Shown here piece by piece: positions 16,960 through 26,351 of a stretch of 64,000 nt of DNA. Source of the stretch: AP-15 sp963787425 (GTDB taxonomy: Bacteria; Pseudomonadota; Alphaproteobacteria; ATCC43930; CGMCC-115725); assembly GCA_963787425.1 (NCBI GenBank), contig CAWBCV010000006.1, positions 62,001 to 126,000 of the forward strand, in the 5' to 3' direction. Under the pieces are notes generated by a model. That model did not search any database. It saw nothing but the letters and a program-made list of their open reading frames with translations, and was not told where the DNA came from. A program made the translations under genes and the position numbers. Position 1 is the first letter of the stretch, and each line of letters starts with the position of its first letter.

Positions 16960-18027
16960 ATGCAGACCGCATTGCGTCTCGTGGACAAGGAAGCAATGGA
17001 CAAGCAGCGGGCTTTGGACGCGGCGCTCGGGCAAATAGAACGCGCCTTCGGCAAGGGCTCGATTATGAAGCTCGGATCGCGCGAGGCGGCCGCCGAAACC
17101 GAGGTAATATCGACCGGATCTTTGGGTCTTGATATCGCGCTCGGCATCGGAGGGCTACCGCGCGGGCGGATCATTGAGATTTACGGGCCAGAGAGTTCCG
17201 GCAAGACGACGCTTGCTCTGCATGTCATTGCTGAAGCCCAGCGCGGCGGCGGCACCTGCGCCTTCATCGACGCCGAGCACGCGCTCGACCCGGCTTATGC
17301 CCGCAAGCTCGGCGTCAATGTCGACGATTTGCTGATTTCCCAGCCCGATGCCGGCGAGCAGGCGCTCGAGATAGCCGACACGCTGGTCCGCTCGGGCGCC
17401 ATCGATGTCCTTGTCATCGATTCGGTGGCGGCCCTCGTGCCGCGCGCCGAACTCGAAGGCGAAATGGGCGACAGCCATATGGGTCTGCACGCCCGGCTGA
17501 TGAGCCAGGCCTTGCGCAAGCTGACGGGCTCGATCTCCCGGTCCCGCGCAATGGTCATCTTCATCAATCAGATCCGCCACAAGATCGGCGTGATGTTCGG
17601 CAATCCAGAGACCACGACGGGCGGCAACGCACTCAAATTCTACGCCTCTGTCCGTCTCGATATTCGGCGCATCGGCGCGATTAAGGAGCGTGATCAGGTC
17701 ACCGGCAATCAGACGCGCGTCAAGGTCGTCAAGAACAAGATGGCGCCGCCTTTCAAGGTTGTCGATTTCGATATCATGTACGGCGAGGGGATATCGAAGC
17801 GCGGCGAACTGATCGATCTGGGCGTTCAGGCGGGCGTCGTCGAGAAGTCAGGCTCGTGGTTTTCCTATGACGGCCAACGCATTGGCCAAGGACGTGAAAA
17901 CGCCAAGGCTCATCTAAAGGAGCATGCCGAGATCGGCGAGGCGATAGAGCACGCGATACGCGGCAATGCCGGCCTTGTCGCCGAAGCGATGATGGCCGCC
18001 CCGGGGGAAGCTGCAGCCGAAGAATAA
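16960..18027 (+). CDS. recA: Recombinase RecA
   Basis: Strand-exchange ATPase for homologous recombination and coprotease for LexA cleavage. The 355-residue protein carries the Walker A GPESSGKTT at about 76-84, the FIDAEHALDP segment, Walker B LLVIDSVAAL-type sequence (here VLVIDSVAALVPRAE), loop L1/L2 sequences (GEMGDSHMGLHARLM and FGNPETTTGGNALKFYAS) and the C-terminal GISKRGELIDLG domain with an acidic tail. The ATG at 16960 has AAGGAGG eight bases upstream; an ATG at 16936 precedes that ribosome site and is rejected. A GTAC-N7-GTAC motif upstream is a candidate SOS operator. It ends 22 bases before the convergent MarR gene. Confidence 0.98.
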   Translation: MQTALRLVDKEAMDKQRALDAALGQIERAFGKGSIMKLGSREAAAETEVISTGSLGLDIALGIGGLPRGRIIEIYGPESSGKTTLALHVIAEAQRGGGTCAFIDAEHALDPAYARKLGVNVDDLLISQPDAGEQALEIADTLVRSGAIDVLVIDSVAALVPRAELEGEMGDSHMGLHARLMSQALRKLTGSISRSRAMVIFINQIRHKIGVMFGNPETTTGGNALKFYASVRLDIRRIGAIKERDQVTGNQTRVKVVKNKMAPPFKVVDFDIMYGEGISKRGELIDLGVQAGVVEKSGSWFSYDGQRIGQGRENAKAHLKEHAEIGEAIEHAIRGNAGLVAEAMMAAPGEAAAEE

Positions 18028-18049
18028 CCACTCAATTTTAGAGACGATT

Positions 18050-18601
18050 TTAGTTTCCAGAGGAGATTCTCCGGCCGAAATCATCGCGGTTGGGGTTCGC
18101 GCCGGAAGGGGGCGGCTCGGCCGTGTCGGCCTCGAGCTGTGGCGGTGCTCGCTGAACCAAGTCGGCAGCGCGGATCCAGAAGCGTTCCAGTCTGCGCAGC
18201 GTAACGCTGGTATTCTGCAGATCGTCGGCGGTGAGCGTGGCCTGCGAAAGCATCTGGCCGTGGCGCTGATGCATGGCGCCCAAGCGGTCCCGCAATTTGC
18301 CCCCTTTCTCGGTCAATCGAACATGGATCGAGCGCCGGTCGTGCACTGAGCGCTCATGCGCCAGATAGCCGTTCTCGACCATCTTCTTGACGTTATAGGA
18401 GACGTTGGACCCAAGATAACAGCCGCGCAAGGTGAGCTCGCCCACCGTCATCTCCGCATCTCCGATATTGAACAGCATCATTGCCTGGACATTGTTGATG
18501 TCGTGAACGCGGAGCCCCTCTAGCTCCAGCTTGACTACCTCCAGGAATTGACGATGAAGGCGCTCGACCAGCGAAATCACTTCGAGATAGAAGTTGTTCA
18601 T
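18050..18601 (-). CDS. MarR-family regulator, LdtR-like
   Basis: A 183-residue winged-helix regulator. Its recognition region (MTVGELTLRGCYLGSNVSYNVKK, followed by MVENGYLAHERSVHDRRSIHVRLT with the wing) resembles the alphaproteobacterial MarR subfamily that includes LdtR, which controls L,D-transpeptidase and stress genes. Residues 1-45 form the N-terminal dimerisation helices and about 105-150 the C-terminal ones, followed by a Pro-rich tail. The ATG at 18601 is the natural start. It converges on recA with a 22-base gap. The name LdtR is by motif resemblance only. Confidence 0.82.
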   Translation of the reverse strand: MNNFYLEVISLVERLHRQFLEVVKLELEGLRVHDINNVQAMMLFNIGDAEMTVGELTLRGCYLGSNVSYNVKKMVENGYLAHERSVHDRRSIHVRLTEKGGKLRDRLGAMHQRHGQMLSQATLTADDLQNTSVTLRRLERFWIRAADLVQRAPPQLEADTAEPPPSGANPNRDDFGRRISSGN

Positions 18602-18676
18602 TGCAAACCTCTGGTTCGCCCATCTTTTCCCGGCATTGGGCTCGGCCCCGTCTCGAGCGCGAATTTGTCGCCCCGT

Positions 18677-19894
18677 CTACATGTTCATTGCCGGGGCTAC
18701 GCCGAGATCCGTCAAAAAAACGTCCTTCGCCAGGATCTCGCTCCGGCCACTTGGCGTCGGTACCGGAAAATCGAGAGAGATCTTTGTCCCTTATGCAGCG
18801 CGATGGCGATTGTCAGACGCCTGCCATGACGGCCGATCAGCTTACGTACAATAGTCAAGCCGAGGCCCAGCCCCTCTTAGGGTCGAGCAAGCCCGCTGGG
18901 ATCTGGCCGAATGACTGAACTGCCAGTTCAACTTCTTCGAGGTCATGCCGATCCCGGTATCGGGCACACTCACCTGAAGAGAGCCGTCGTTGGGGCTGCC
19001 GATCGATACCTCGATTGCCGTTCCTGCTGAGCTGAATTTCGCGGCATTTGACAGCAGCTTTCGCAGCATGTGCGCGAGCGCCCGCCGATCGGCGTCAACC
19101 GCCAACCTCTTCTAGCCGGCCTTGAAGACGACCACCCGATCGGCACCCGCATCGGTCTGGCGAAATTCGGCAATTGCGGCGTTGGCCGCCTCGCACAGAT
19201 CCATTTCTTCGAGATTCAGAGGGAATCGGTCGGCTTCCAGTTCAGCCAGCATACACGTCGCGGAATGCGGCAAGAGCCCGCTGTCCGGCGCCTCCAGCTC
19301 GATCCTGGCGCCTTGGAAGCCTTTGCGGAACGCTCGAATCAACGCCGGCCGATCGGCCGGAAATACTCGGCGAAGCAAGCTTTTCGCGGAATGCGCCGGG
19401 CTGACGCCGCCATCCCGAACATCTGAGACATTTCCGGCGAGCATCCGACGCGCGGCTTGTTCGGCATCCAGCGAAAACGGCCGGGCCCGGCAATTCTCTG
19501 GCCTTCTGCAAGGCTATGAGTCCGCAGCATATATCGCGGCCGGTGAGGCACGTGGTACAGCTGATCGGCTTGGCGATAAAATCCGTCGCGCCAATCCGAC
19601 AGGCGCGTTCGATCGATTTGACATCGTCCAGACCGGTCGCCACCAGGATTGGGATATTGCGCCCAGCCGGGATTGCCCGGATTGCCTGGCATACGGCAAA
19701 GCCGCCATCTCGGGCATCATCAGGTCGAGCACGACGATGTCGAGCAAGGAAACGGCATACGCTTTGAGCGCGGCGACGCCGTCTTCCGCCTCGACGATCT
19801 CGAACCCAGCGGGGTCGAGAGCCTGCCGACGAAGAAAGCGTTCCACCTCGTCGTCATCGACGAGCAGCACGACTGGGATCGGTGTGTTGATCAC
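18677..19894 (-). pseudogene. Ruined receiver-sensor histidine kinase
   Basis: Reading from 19894 downward: a receiver domain start (VVLLVDDDEVERFLRRQALDP and VVLDLMMPEM), then after a frame change the end of the receiver (VATGLDDVKSIERACRIGATDFIAKPIS), a linker or PAS-like region in another frame, a histidine-kinase helix area, and an ATPase domain (LSNAAKFSSAGTAIEVSIG, VSVPDTGIGMTS, then GLGLTIVRKLIGRHG in yet another frame) ending near a TAG at 18677-18679. The receiver-proximal phospho-His helix is not recognisable. At least four frame changes make this clearly dead, unlike the single-base breaks elsewhere. It lies directly downstream of the large hybrid kinase. Confidence 0.8.
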
Positions 19895-19918
19895 CCATCG
19901 GTATCAGACGACTTGGTA

Positions 19919-22900
19919 TCAGGCGACCCGGGGCAGGCGGTCCGAAAGTCGTGCTTCGACGTTACGATAATCTTCACGGATTACCTTGACCAGCCCAGCG
20001 GCGTCCGTAACCGTGCCCGATTTCGAGAGCGCCTCGAGCTCTTTGCAATGCGTCGACAACACGACGGCCCCCAGATTGGCGCTCGCAGACTTCAGCGCAT
20101 GACTGGCGCTGTAGAGGAGCCTCGCGTCACCCGTTGCCGCGCCATTATCCAAATCCATCAGAAGACCTGCCGCGCCCTTGAAAAACAGTTCGATGAGCTG
20201 CTGTACGATATCCGGTCGCCCCTCCCTTTGCAGTCGCCCGAGTGAAGCCAACACTTGCTCATCGATCGGATCCGCACCGGTTGCCGCCTGCGGGACGAGC
20301 GACAAGTGCTCTCGCGTAGCCAGGCGTTCGGGCGGGCCCAGCCATTTGGTCAGCATCGCCCTCATCTGCTCCAAGGTGAACGGTTTCGCGAGATAGTCGT
20401 CCATACCCACCGCCAGGCATTTCCGACGGCCGTCCTCGACGACGCTCGCAGTCAGTGCAAGGATCGGAGTATGCCTTCCGGAGAGTGCCTCCCGCCGGCG
20501 AATCTCTGCCGTCGCCTCGAACCCGTCCATCTCAGGCATTTGGCAATCCATCAAGATCAGGCTGTATTCGCCGCTCGCATAACGGTCGAGCGCGTGCCGT
20601 CCGTTGGCCGCGGTCTCGACGACGCACCCCATGCTCTCGAGAATGGCGACAGCGACCTCGAGGTTCACGGGGCTATCTTCTACTATCAGTACGGGCGCCC
20701 GGCCTTTACCAGGCTGGTCCGCCGCCGACGCTTTTGGCGCGGAGACAATTGACGGAACCGGCTCAGCGCTCACCCCAATGCACTCCCACAAGACCGATTG
20801 TCGTATCGGCTTTGTCAGTGGTCTGAGCGCACCTTCTGCGAACTGGCCGACATCCTCATCGAACGAGGTCAGGAGAATGATCTGCTGCTCAACCCCCTTG
20901 GAAGCGTTCTCGATGGCATGCGCTAGTTCGACGCCAGTCATGTCGGGCAGCGAGTGGTCGATGATCACCAGCTCGAACGGCTCCTCGCCAAGGGCTACGG
21001 CGCGCAACGCACTGAGGGCTGCTAAGCCGGTCTGGGCGTGCTCCACCGCAATGTTCCCAGCTGACAACTGATCGTCCAGTATCTCTCGGTTGAGGGCATT
21101 GTCGACGACGACCAGGGCCGGTTTTCCGGCTCGGAGCCGCACCGGGGGTTGTGTTCTCTCGGCCGCCGAAGGCTGCAATCCGAACCTAGCGGTGAAGCGA
21201 AATTTCGACCCGGCACCCGGCTCACTGGCGACGTCGATCGAACCGCCCATCATCTCGCAAAAATGCTTGGCGATCGAGAGCCCAAGCCCGGTCCCCCCAT
21301 ATCGCCGGGTCGTAGAGCTGTCGGCTTGGGCGAATGCTTCGAATATGTGCCGGCGCATTTCGGCCGGAATGCCTATCCCGGTATCGACGACTTCGAAGGC
21401 GATCGAGACTGAGGGTCCATCGCGTTCCACTGCGTAGGCGCGAACTCCGACCTCTCCGCGCTCGGTAAACTTGACCGCATTGCCGATCAGGTTTGTCAAG
21501 ATCTGGCGCAAGCGTCCGGCATCGCCAATCAATCCGGTCTGCAGAGTTGCCGGGACAAAGCAGGCCAACTCGAGCCCCTTGCCATATGCCAATTCGCTGA
21601 ATAGCTCGGTCACCTCCTCCACAACGATCCGCAGATCGAACGCGCTGTGCTCGATTTCGATCTTGCCGGCCTCTAGCTTGGAGAGGTCGAGGACGCCGTT
21701 GATCACCCCGAGCAGAGTCTCGCCGGAGCGCCGTGCGGTCTCGATAAAACGTTGCTGTGGCGGTCCCAGCTCGGTTTGGCGAACGAGTTCGAGCATGCCT
21801 AGGACGCCGTTCAGTGGCGTGCGAATTTCGTGACTTATATTGGCCAGGAACTGCGATTTGGCCCGAACCGCTCCCTCCAACTCGAGCGTACGCTGTTCGA
21901 TCCGCGATTCGAGCGTCGCATTCAGCTCGCGCAGCTCCTCCTCGGCCCTTTGCTGGGCCGCATGCCTCGCCGCGAGCGCGTCGGCCATCTCATTGAACGC
22001 CGCTCCAAGTCGGCCGATTTCAGAAGACCGATCTTCCAGATGTGCACGCGCAGCATAGTTCCAGTCGCGCCATTCGGCAGTGACCTTGAGCAGATCTTGG
22101 ATCGGGCGGCGGATGAAATTGCGGCCCCCCGCCCAGGCGGCGTAAACCGCCGCCAAGAGTCCGGCCAGGATCAGCCCGATGCCGCGCCGAGTGGCGCTGT
22201 CAATCGCCGCAAAGGCTTCGGCTTTGCTCTGGCCGGCGCTGAGAAAGAAATCCCTAGGCGGCAGAGCCGGCGGGACATATCCGAAAATCCGCGTCGTTCC
22301 GTCCACACCGACCGCTTCTTCCCATCCCGGTTGTTCCCCATCCATGATGGCTTCATGGGACTTCCTCATGTTCTTGCCGACGAGGAGTTCGGGATGGGGC
22401 AGCCTTGCGATGATGTTCCCCTCGCGATCGGCAATCAAGATCGAGGCGGTCGGCGCCAAGTCGCGCTCTTTGAGGTGGTCGGAAAGCCACGCCAAGTCGA
22501 GGCCGGCAAATACGACGCCGGCGATAACGCCGTCGTCATCCTCGAAGCGCTCGGCAAAATGGATCATCCGCTGGCCACTGGCCGGGTCAACCCAATAATT
22601 TCCGACGGCAAGCCCGGGCTGGGCCATGGCACGCTCGAAGAAGGGCTGGTCCGCAACCGACGAATACGATGTCGGCTCGCTGGTGCAAAAGATCCGGCCG
22701 CTCGTATCGGCCGCCCCGAGCAAAGCGTAATTGGCGAAACGTGCCTTCAGTTTCGCGAAAAGCGGGCTGCACGCGTCCGGCTGCCGGGTCTTGACGGTGT
22801 TCAACTGGGCGAGGGCGAGGAGGAGTTGGCGAGCGCCTTCGCGCAGTTCGCCGATTTCCTCGCCGAATTGTTTGGTGGTCTGCACGACTTGTTGTCGAAT

Positions 22901-23077
22901 ATCGGCTTCACGTGCGATGCGCAGATCGTATTCGTTCCAAGCCTGGATCACGAGCGCCGGAACGACGGCGAAGATGACCAGGATCAGGATCCTTCCAGTC
23001 AAGCCGATCCGCACCCCGGACCAGGGCCTCGATCGGCGCTCGCCTTCGATTATCTGGGCAGAACCGCGGCCAGCCAT
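19919..23077 (-). CDS. Hybrid sensor kinase CACHE-HAMP-HisKA-HATPase-REC-REC-Hpt
   Basis: A 1052-residue membrane sensor. Membrane helix at about 27-46; extracytoplasmic CACHE-like sensor 50-295; second helix about 299-315; HAMP about 320-375; coiled coil 375-405; phospho-His 416 in ANISHEIRTPLNG; ATPase domain with NLIGNAVKF (529-537), DTGIGIP (565-571) and GGTGLGLSIAKH. A first receiver (about 655-765) keeps Asp707 in IIDHSLPDM but starts VVVDNALN rather than the usual acidic pair, so it may not be phosphorylated. The second receiver (about 795-910) is complete (VEDSPVN, Asp844, Lys898). The Hpt domain has His993 in SHALKSASANLG. It is BarA/ArcB-like in plan. The ATG lies 4 bases after the EAL gene stop, so the two are probably coupled. 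Confidence 0.93.
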   Translation of the reverse strand: MAGRGSAQIIEGERRSRPWSGVRIGLTGRILILVIFAVVPALVIQAWNEYDLRIAREADIRQQVVQTTKQFGEEIGELREGARQLLLALAQLNTVKTRQPDACSPLFAKLKARFANYALLGAADTSGRIFCTSEPTSYSSVADQPFFERAMAQPGLAVGNYWVDPASGQRMIHFAERFEDDDGVIAGVVFAGLDLAWLSDHLKERDLAPTASILIADREGNIIARLPHPELLVGKNMRKSHEAIMDGEQPGWEEAVGVDGTTRIFGYVPPALPPRDFFLSAGQSKAEAFAAIDSATRRGIGLILAGLLAAVYAAWAGGRNFIRRPIQDLLKVTAEWRDWNYAARAHLEDRSSEIGRLGAAFNEMADALAARHAAQQRAEEELRELNATLESRIEQRTLELEGAVRAKSQFLANISHEIRTPLNGVLGMLELVRQTELGPPQQRFIETARRSGETLLGVINGVLDLSKLEAGKIEIEHSAFDLRIVVEEVTELFSELAYGKGLELACFVPATLQTGLIGDAGRLRQILTNLIGNAVKFTERGEVGVRAYAVERDGPSVSIAFEVVDTGIGIPAEMRRHIFEAFAQADSSTTRRYGGTGLGLSIAKHFCEMMGGSIDVASEPGAGSKFRFTARFGLQPSAAERTQPPVRLRAGKPALVVVDNALNREILDDQLSAGNIAVEHAQTGLAALSALRAVALGEEPFELVIIDHSLPDMTGVELAHAIENASKGVEQQIILLTSFDEDVGQFAEGALRPLTKPIRQSVLWECIGVSAEPVPSIVSAPKASAADQPGKGRAPVLIVEDSPVNLEVAVAILESMGCVVETAANGRHALDRYASGEYSLILMDCQMPEMDGFEATAEIRRREALSGRHTPILALTASVVEDGRRKCLAVGMDDYLAKPFTLEQMRAMLTKWLGPPERLATREHLSLVPQAATGADPIDEQVLASLGRLQREGRPDIVQQLIELFFKGAAGLLMDLDNGAATGDARLLYSASHALKSASANLGAVVLSTHCKELEALSKSGTVTDAAGLVKVIREDYRNVEARLSDRLPRVA

Positions 23078-23081
23078 TCGA

Positions 23082-23936
23082 CTAACCGGTCGATGTCTGG
23101 GCAAGCCAAGTGCGCTCGATAGTTGGCGGTCCGAGATGGTAACCCTGCAGATAGCCGAAACCCTCTGCTCGCGCGACCGCCTCATCCGCGGCGTTCTCCA
23201 CCCCTTCGGCCACGGTAATGCAGCCGAGCCCGCTGATCGCCCCGAGCAGATCCCGCAAAACAATACGTCTTTCGTGACTGTCTGCCAGGTTTCGCACAAA
23301 CGAACCGTCGATCTTGACGGTATCGACCGACAAAGTCTCGAGGTGCCGCCACGAGGTGTGGCCGACGCCGAAATCGTCGAGCGCCACCCGGCATCCCGTA
23401 CGTCGGAGCGTTTCGACAAAGCGCGCCGATTCTTCGAGGTCGGACAATGCCGCAGTTTCCGTGATCTCAACGACCAGCCGCTGGGCGACATCGGGCCGAT
23501 GCTGCAGGGCCGAGATCAAGGATTGCAGCCAGGGTCCGATGCATGCGGTCAGCCCGGATATATTGAGCCCGAGCCTTACCCCGGGGTGCCTCGCGAGTTC
23601 CCGGACAGTGAGGTCGAGAACGTAGTCATCTACAAATCCTATCAGACCCAATTGTTCGATCGGCGTGATGAATTCGCCGCCGGCGATGATGCCTCCGCTC
23701 ACATCGCGCATGCGCAGCAGGCATTCGAAATAATCCGTCTCTCCGGTCGCCGCGCAAACCACCGGTTGGAACGCGAAGAGCAGCCGGTTCTGGCGCAGTG
23801 CCGTCTGCACCGTCGTGCAGATCGCCGCGCTGCGGTTTTGCGCTTCGTGGCTGATTTGGTTACGCTTATTGCCCACTGATACCCCCGGCGAGAGTTCTGT
23901 CGCCGCCGGGGCGCAGCAGGCAGGCCGCTGTCGCAA
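23082..23936 (-). CDS. EAL-domain protein (c-di-GMP phosphodiesterase-like)
   Basis: A 284-residue protein that is almost all EAL domain, with no membrane segment. The signature EAL is ECL here (YFECLLRM), keeping the metal-binding Glu. Other active-site blocks are present: GLNISG, VVEITETA, ALDDFGVGHTS with both Asp residues, VKIDGSFV, ITVAEGVEN and GYLQGYHLG. Phosphodiesterase activity on cyclic di-GMP is therefore plausible. It overlaps nothing but ends 4 bases before the large hybrid kinase, which suggests that the kinase and EAL protein form one signalling unit. The first 45 residues are not conserved and the true start could be internal. Confidence 0.88.
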   Translation of the reverse strand: MRQRPACCAPAATELSPGVSVGNKRNQISHEAQNRSAAICTTVQTALRQNRLLFAFQPVVCAATGETDYFECLLRMRDVSGGIIAGGEFITPIEQLGLIGFVDDYVLDLTVRELARHPGVRLGLNISGLTACIGPWLQSLISALQHRPDVAQRLVVEITETAALSDLEESARFVETLRRTGCRVALDDFGVGHTSWRHLETLSVDTVKIDGSFVRNLADSHERRIVLRDLLGAISGLGCITVAEGVENAADEAVARAEGFGYLQGYHLGPPTIERTWLAQTSTG

Positions 23937-24015
23937 CCGGTTCCATGCAAATTTAATCGTATATCCGTCAATTGGGTGTCAGCGCGGCGTCAAAAAACCG
24001 TCTGGGTGCGGTGCA

Positions 24016-25179
24016 TCACTGGCTCATCCGCCGCCGACCCGGGACCAGAAGCGCATTGACAATGCATCCCGCCAGAGCGATGCCGGCAGAGATGATTAAG
24101 TCAGCCCCGAAACTTCCCAGTGCGACCGCTTCCCCGCCGACAAGGGAGCCGAGCGAAATGCCCAAGAACAGCGCACTGTTGTTCCAAGCGAGCACCGCAG
24201 CGCGTTGGCGGGGGAAATCAGTAGCCAGACCGACTTGCTGGGCCGGAAAAAACAACTGCGCGACAGCCGAGCTCACGCCGAGAGCGGGTTCGACTAACCT
24301 GCCCGCGTCGAGCGCCAGTCGCAGCAGCAGCAGACAAGCGCACAGCCCGGCAAAGCTCGCGGTTGCGGTGAATCGGGCGCCGAGCCGATCGGCCACACGA
24401 CCGCCGACTAGAACCCCGACAATGGCGCCGCAGCCGTAAAAGAGGATGGCCGCAGCTGTCTGCCCGGTCGAGAAGCCCTCGGCAGCGAGGCCGGCGCCGA
24501 GATAGGTATAGACGCCGTAAAGGCCAGTGCTCCACAGGACCATTGGGGTCAAGCGGCACACCAGAACAACAACGGCAAGCGGATCGCGAGCTGCGGCCTC
24601 CAGACCGGCTGCGGCGCCGCCGTGATCGCATGGCCAGACCCATCGGTTCAGCCAGACCAGCACCACGGCGAGGGCGGCGAGCGCAAGGAATACCGGCGGA
24701 CCGCCGAAGAGGACGCCCGCCAGGCCCCCTGCCGACGCACCGACAGCAAGCGAGACCAACAGACCGGAGACCACCAGCGCCAGCCAGGTGGCCCGGCGGT
24801 CTGGCGGGGCGACGCTGCCGACGAGTGCGTAGATCGACGGCGAGACACCCGCCGCCGCCGTGCCGGCAAAAAGCCTGACTGCGAGCAGGGACGGCAGACT
24901 TGCGGCGCCGGCGGTGAGAATATTGGCGAGGGCGAAGGCGAGCAAGGAACAGATCAGAACTCGCCGGCGCCCGATCCGGTCCGAAAAATATCCGAACAGC
25001 GGAGCGCTGACCATATACGCTAACGAAAACATCGTCACCGCCAGCCCCGCCAATGCTGGAGCGATGTGGTAATCGGCCGCCAGCACTGGCAGCAAAGGAG
25101 AAAAGACGAACAGCTCGGTTCCGACCAGGAACATGGTCAGCCAGGCTACGACCAATCTGGCCGCTGCATTAATTTGCAT
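24016..25179 (-). CDS. MFS transporter, drug-efflux-like
   Basis: A 387-residue major facilitator with about 12 membrane helices. The loop between helices 2 and 3 carries GYFSDRIGRRRVL, the MFS motif A, and the N-terminal half has the LVGTELFVFSPLLPVLAADY segment seen in AraJ/YdhP-type exporters. It belongs to the 12-helix proton-antiporter type by eye. It is on the same strand as the haem-oxygenase-like gene 76 bases upstream, with a short tandem repeat between them, so it could export that enzyme's product. The substrate is unknown. Confidence 0.87.
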   Translation of the reverse strand: MQINAAARLVVAWLTMFLVGTELFVFSPLLPVLAADYHIAPALAGLAVTMFSLAYMVSAPLFGYFSDRIGRRRVLICSLLAFALANILTAGAASLPSLLAVRLFAGTAAAGVSPSIYALVGSVAPPDRRATWLALVVSGLLVSLAVGASAGGLAGVLFGGPPVFLALAALAVVLVWLNRWVWPCDHGGAAAGLEAAARDPLAVVVLVCRLTPMVLWSTGLYGVYTYLGAGLAAEGFSTGQTAAAILFYGCGAIVGVLVGGRVADRLGARFTATASFAGLCACLLLLRLALDAGRLVEPALGVSSAVAQLFFPAQQVGLATDFPRQRAAVLAWNNSALFLGISLGSLVGGEAVALGSFGADLIISAGIALAGCIVNALLVPGRRRMSQ

Positions 25180-25227
25180 TGAAATCGGCTCCTTGGCCGA
25201 TGTGAGACCGCGACTTCGAGCGAGTTT

Positions 25228-25259
25228 GCGCTGCGCTAGGCTGCGCTAGGCTGCGCTAC
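25228..25259. repeat. Three tandem copies of a 10-base unit
   Basis: CTGCGCTAGG occurs at 25231-25240 and 25241-25250, followed by a third copy with one change (CTGCGCTACG) at 25251-25260. The third copy runs into the stop region of the haem-oxygenase-like gene. It is the only short tandem array of this kind in the window and may have arisen by slippage. No protein-binding role is known. Confidence 0.7.
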
Positions 25260-26041
25260 GACTGCGCCGCCTTTTGTCGGGCGATCGCGACAATTCGGTC
25301 GAGATGGGTCCAAACCCCATCGAGCGCCTCGGCCATGATCTTGGCGTCCGCGATTGTTGCGGGGAGCAAGGCTGGCTGCGCGCTCAGCACCATTTGAGTC
25401 ACCGACAGCGACTCCTCGGCGTGGCGCTCTTCGACCATCTCGGAAAAGCACTCCGCAAAATACGGCTCATCGGCGAATTGCGGGAAATGGACCGACAAGG
25501 CATCGGCGAGGGCCCGCATCCAATCGACCGACATCACCTCGATCGCGCACCAGGGGCCAAGCGAGCGTGAATAGAGCGATTTGGCGAGGCGTACGAATTG
25601 GGCCGCCTCGCCATCGAGTTGGCGGCACAATTCCTCCGGCCCTGCGAATTCCTCGTCATCGAGCACGCATTTGGCGCCGATATTGCGAAACGCTCGCGTC
25701 AGTTGGTAATGGTGCGTATCGCCGCCCGGCAGGCCATCATCATCGACAAATATCTGAAGCTTGCGCTTGCGCAGGGCTGGGCTGTCGAGGTGCGGCAGAT
25801 AATAGACGGCGGCACGTGTGGCGTGCATCGCCGCCTGATAGACAAGGTGTATCTGACCGAGAAATGAAGGATCGCTGGCGGCCGCGTGGTCGAGGGCCGC
25901 GAGATTACGGAAAAAGGGCATCCGTGACGGGCGATGTTGCTCGGCAAGCGTACTTATCGCCACCGGAAATTCGTCGATTGGTTCGGAGCGCGGAGCGATC
26001 TGCTCACACTCGGTCAACTCGATATTTGAAATTTTTGACAT
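25256..26041 (-). CDS. Haem-oxygenase-like (iron-containing redox enzyme) protein
   Basis: A 261-residue, all-helical protein resembling the TenA/haem-oxygenase-like superfamily of possible diiron oxidases (iron-containing redox enzyme family). Features include an acidic/His helix HLVYQAAMHATRAAVYYLPHL, the loop DDDGLPGGDTHHYQL, and a later EVERH-like EMVEERHAEES, which together could supply Glu/His ligands for two irons. Members process fatty acids, amino acids or natural-product intermediates; which applies here is unknown. The ATG at 26041 has GGAG nine bases upstream; an earlier in-frame ATG at 26098 is less likely. The 300 bases upstream are AT-rich compared with the neighbours. The exporter gene follows on the same strand. 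Confidence 0.62.
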   Translation of the reverse strand: MSKISNIELTECEQIAPRSEPIDEFPVAISTLAEQHRPSRMPFFRNLAALDHAAASDPSFLGQIHLVYQAAMHATRAAVYYLPHLDSPALRKRKLQIFVDDDGLPGGDTHHYQLTRAFRNIGAKCVLDDEEFAGPEELCRQLDGEAAQFVRLAKSLYSRSLGPWCAIEVMSVDWMRALADALSVHFPQFADEPYFAECFSEMVEERHAEESLSVTQMVLSAQPALLPATIADAKIMAEALDGVWTHLDRIVAIARQKAAQS

Positions 26042-26351
26042 TCTATAGTACTCCAAAATGAAAAATGATTTATAAAATGGCTCAAGATGCCGATACATTT
26101 GCCGAGCTCGTCTAAGCGGCCTCGACCGAAGTAGTTAAAAAACTTTTAGAACTCAATATGAGTGCGCGTTTACGTTTTGGACACTAGAACGAATCAGGAA
26201 CTAAGTCAAGTAAAATCCGACCGATTTTGGAACCGAGGCGCGAGAGGCTGACGTCTCCGCCCGCCTGACCTGTTGACGCGAACCCGGTGGCATGCGGAAG
26301 TAGGATCACGTACCGGTCGATCGGGATCAGTGCGGCCCGAGGGAGGACAAT

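Noticed and set aside
25228..25260. Short tandem repeat considered as a CRISPR remnant
   Set aside because: Units are 10 bases long and directly adjacent without spacers, and there are no cas genes.
24016..26041. A biosynthetic gene cluster claim for the haem-oxygenase-like gene and MFS gene
   Set aside because: No core synthase, carrier protein, precursor peptide or tailoring set is present, so it remains a two-gene hypothesis only.
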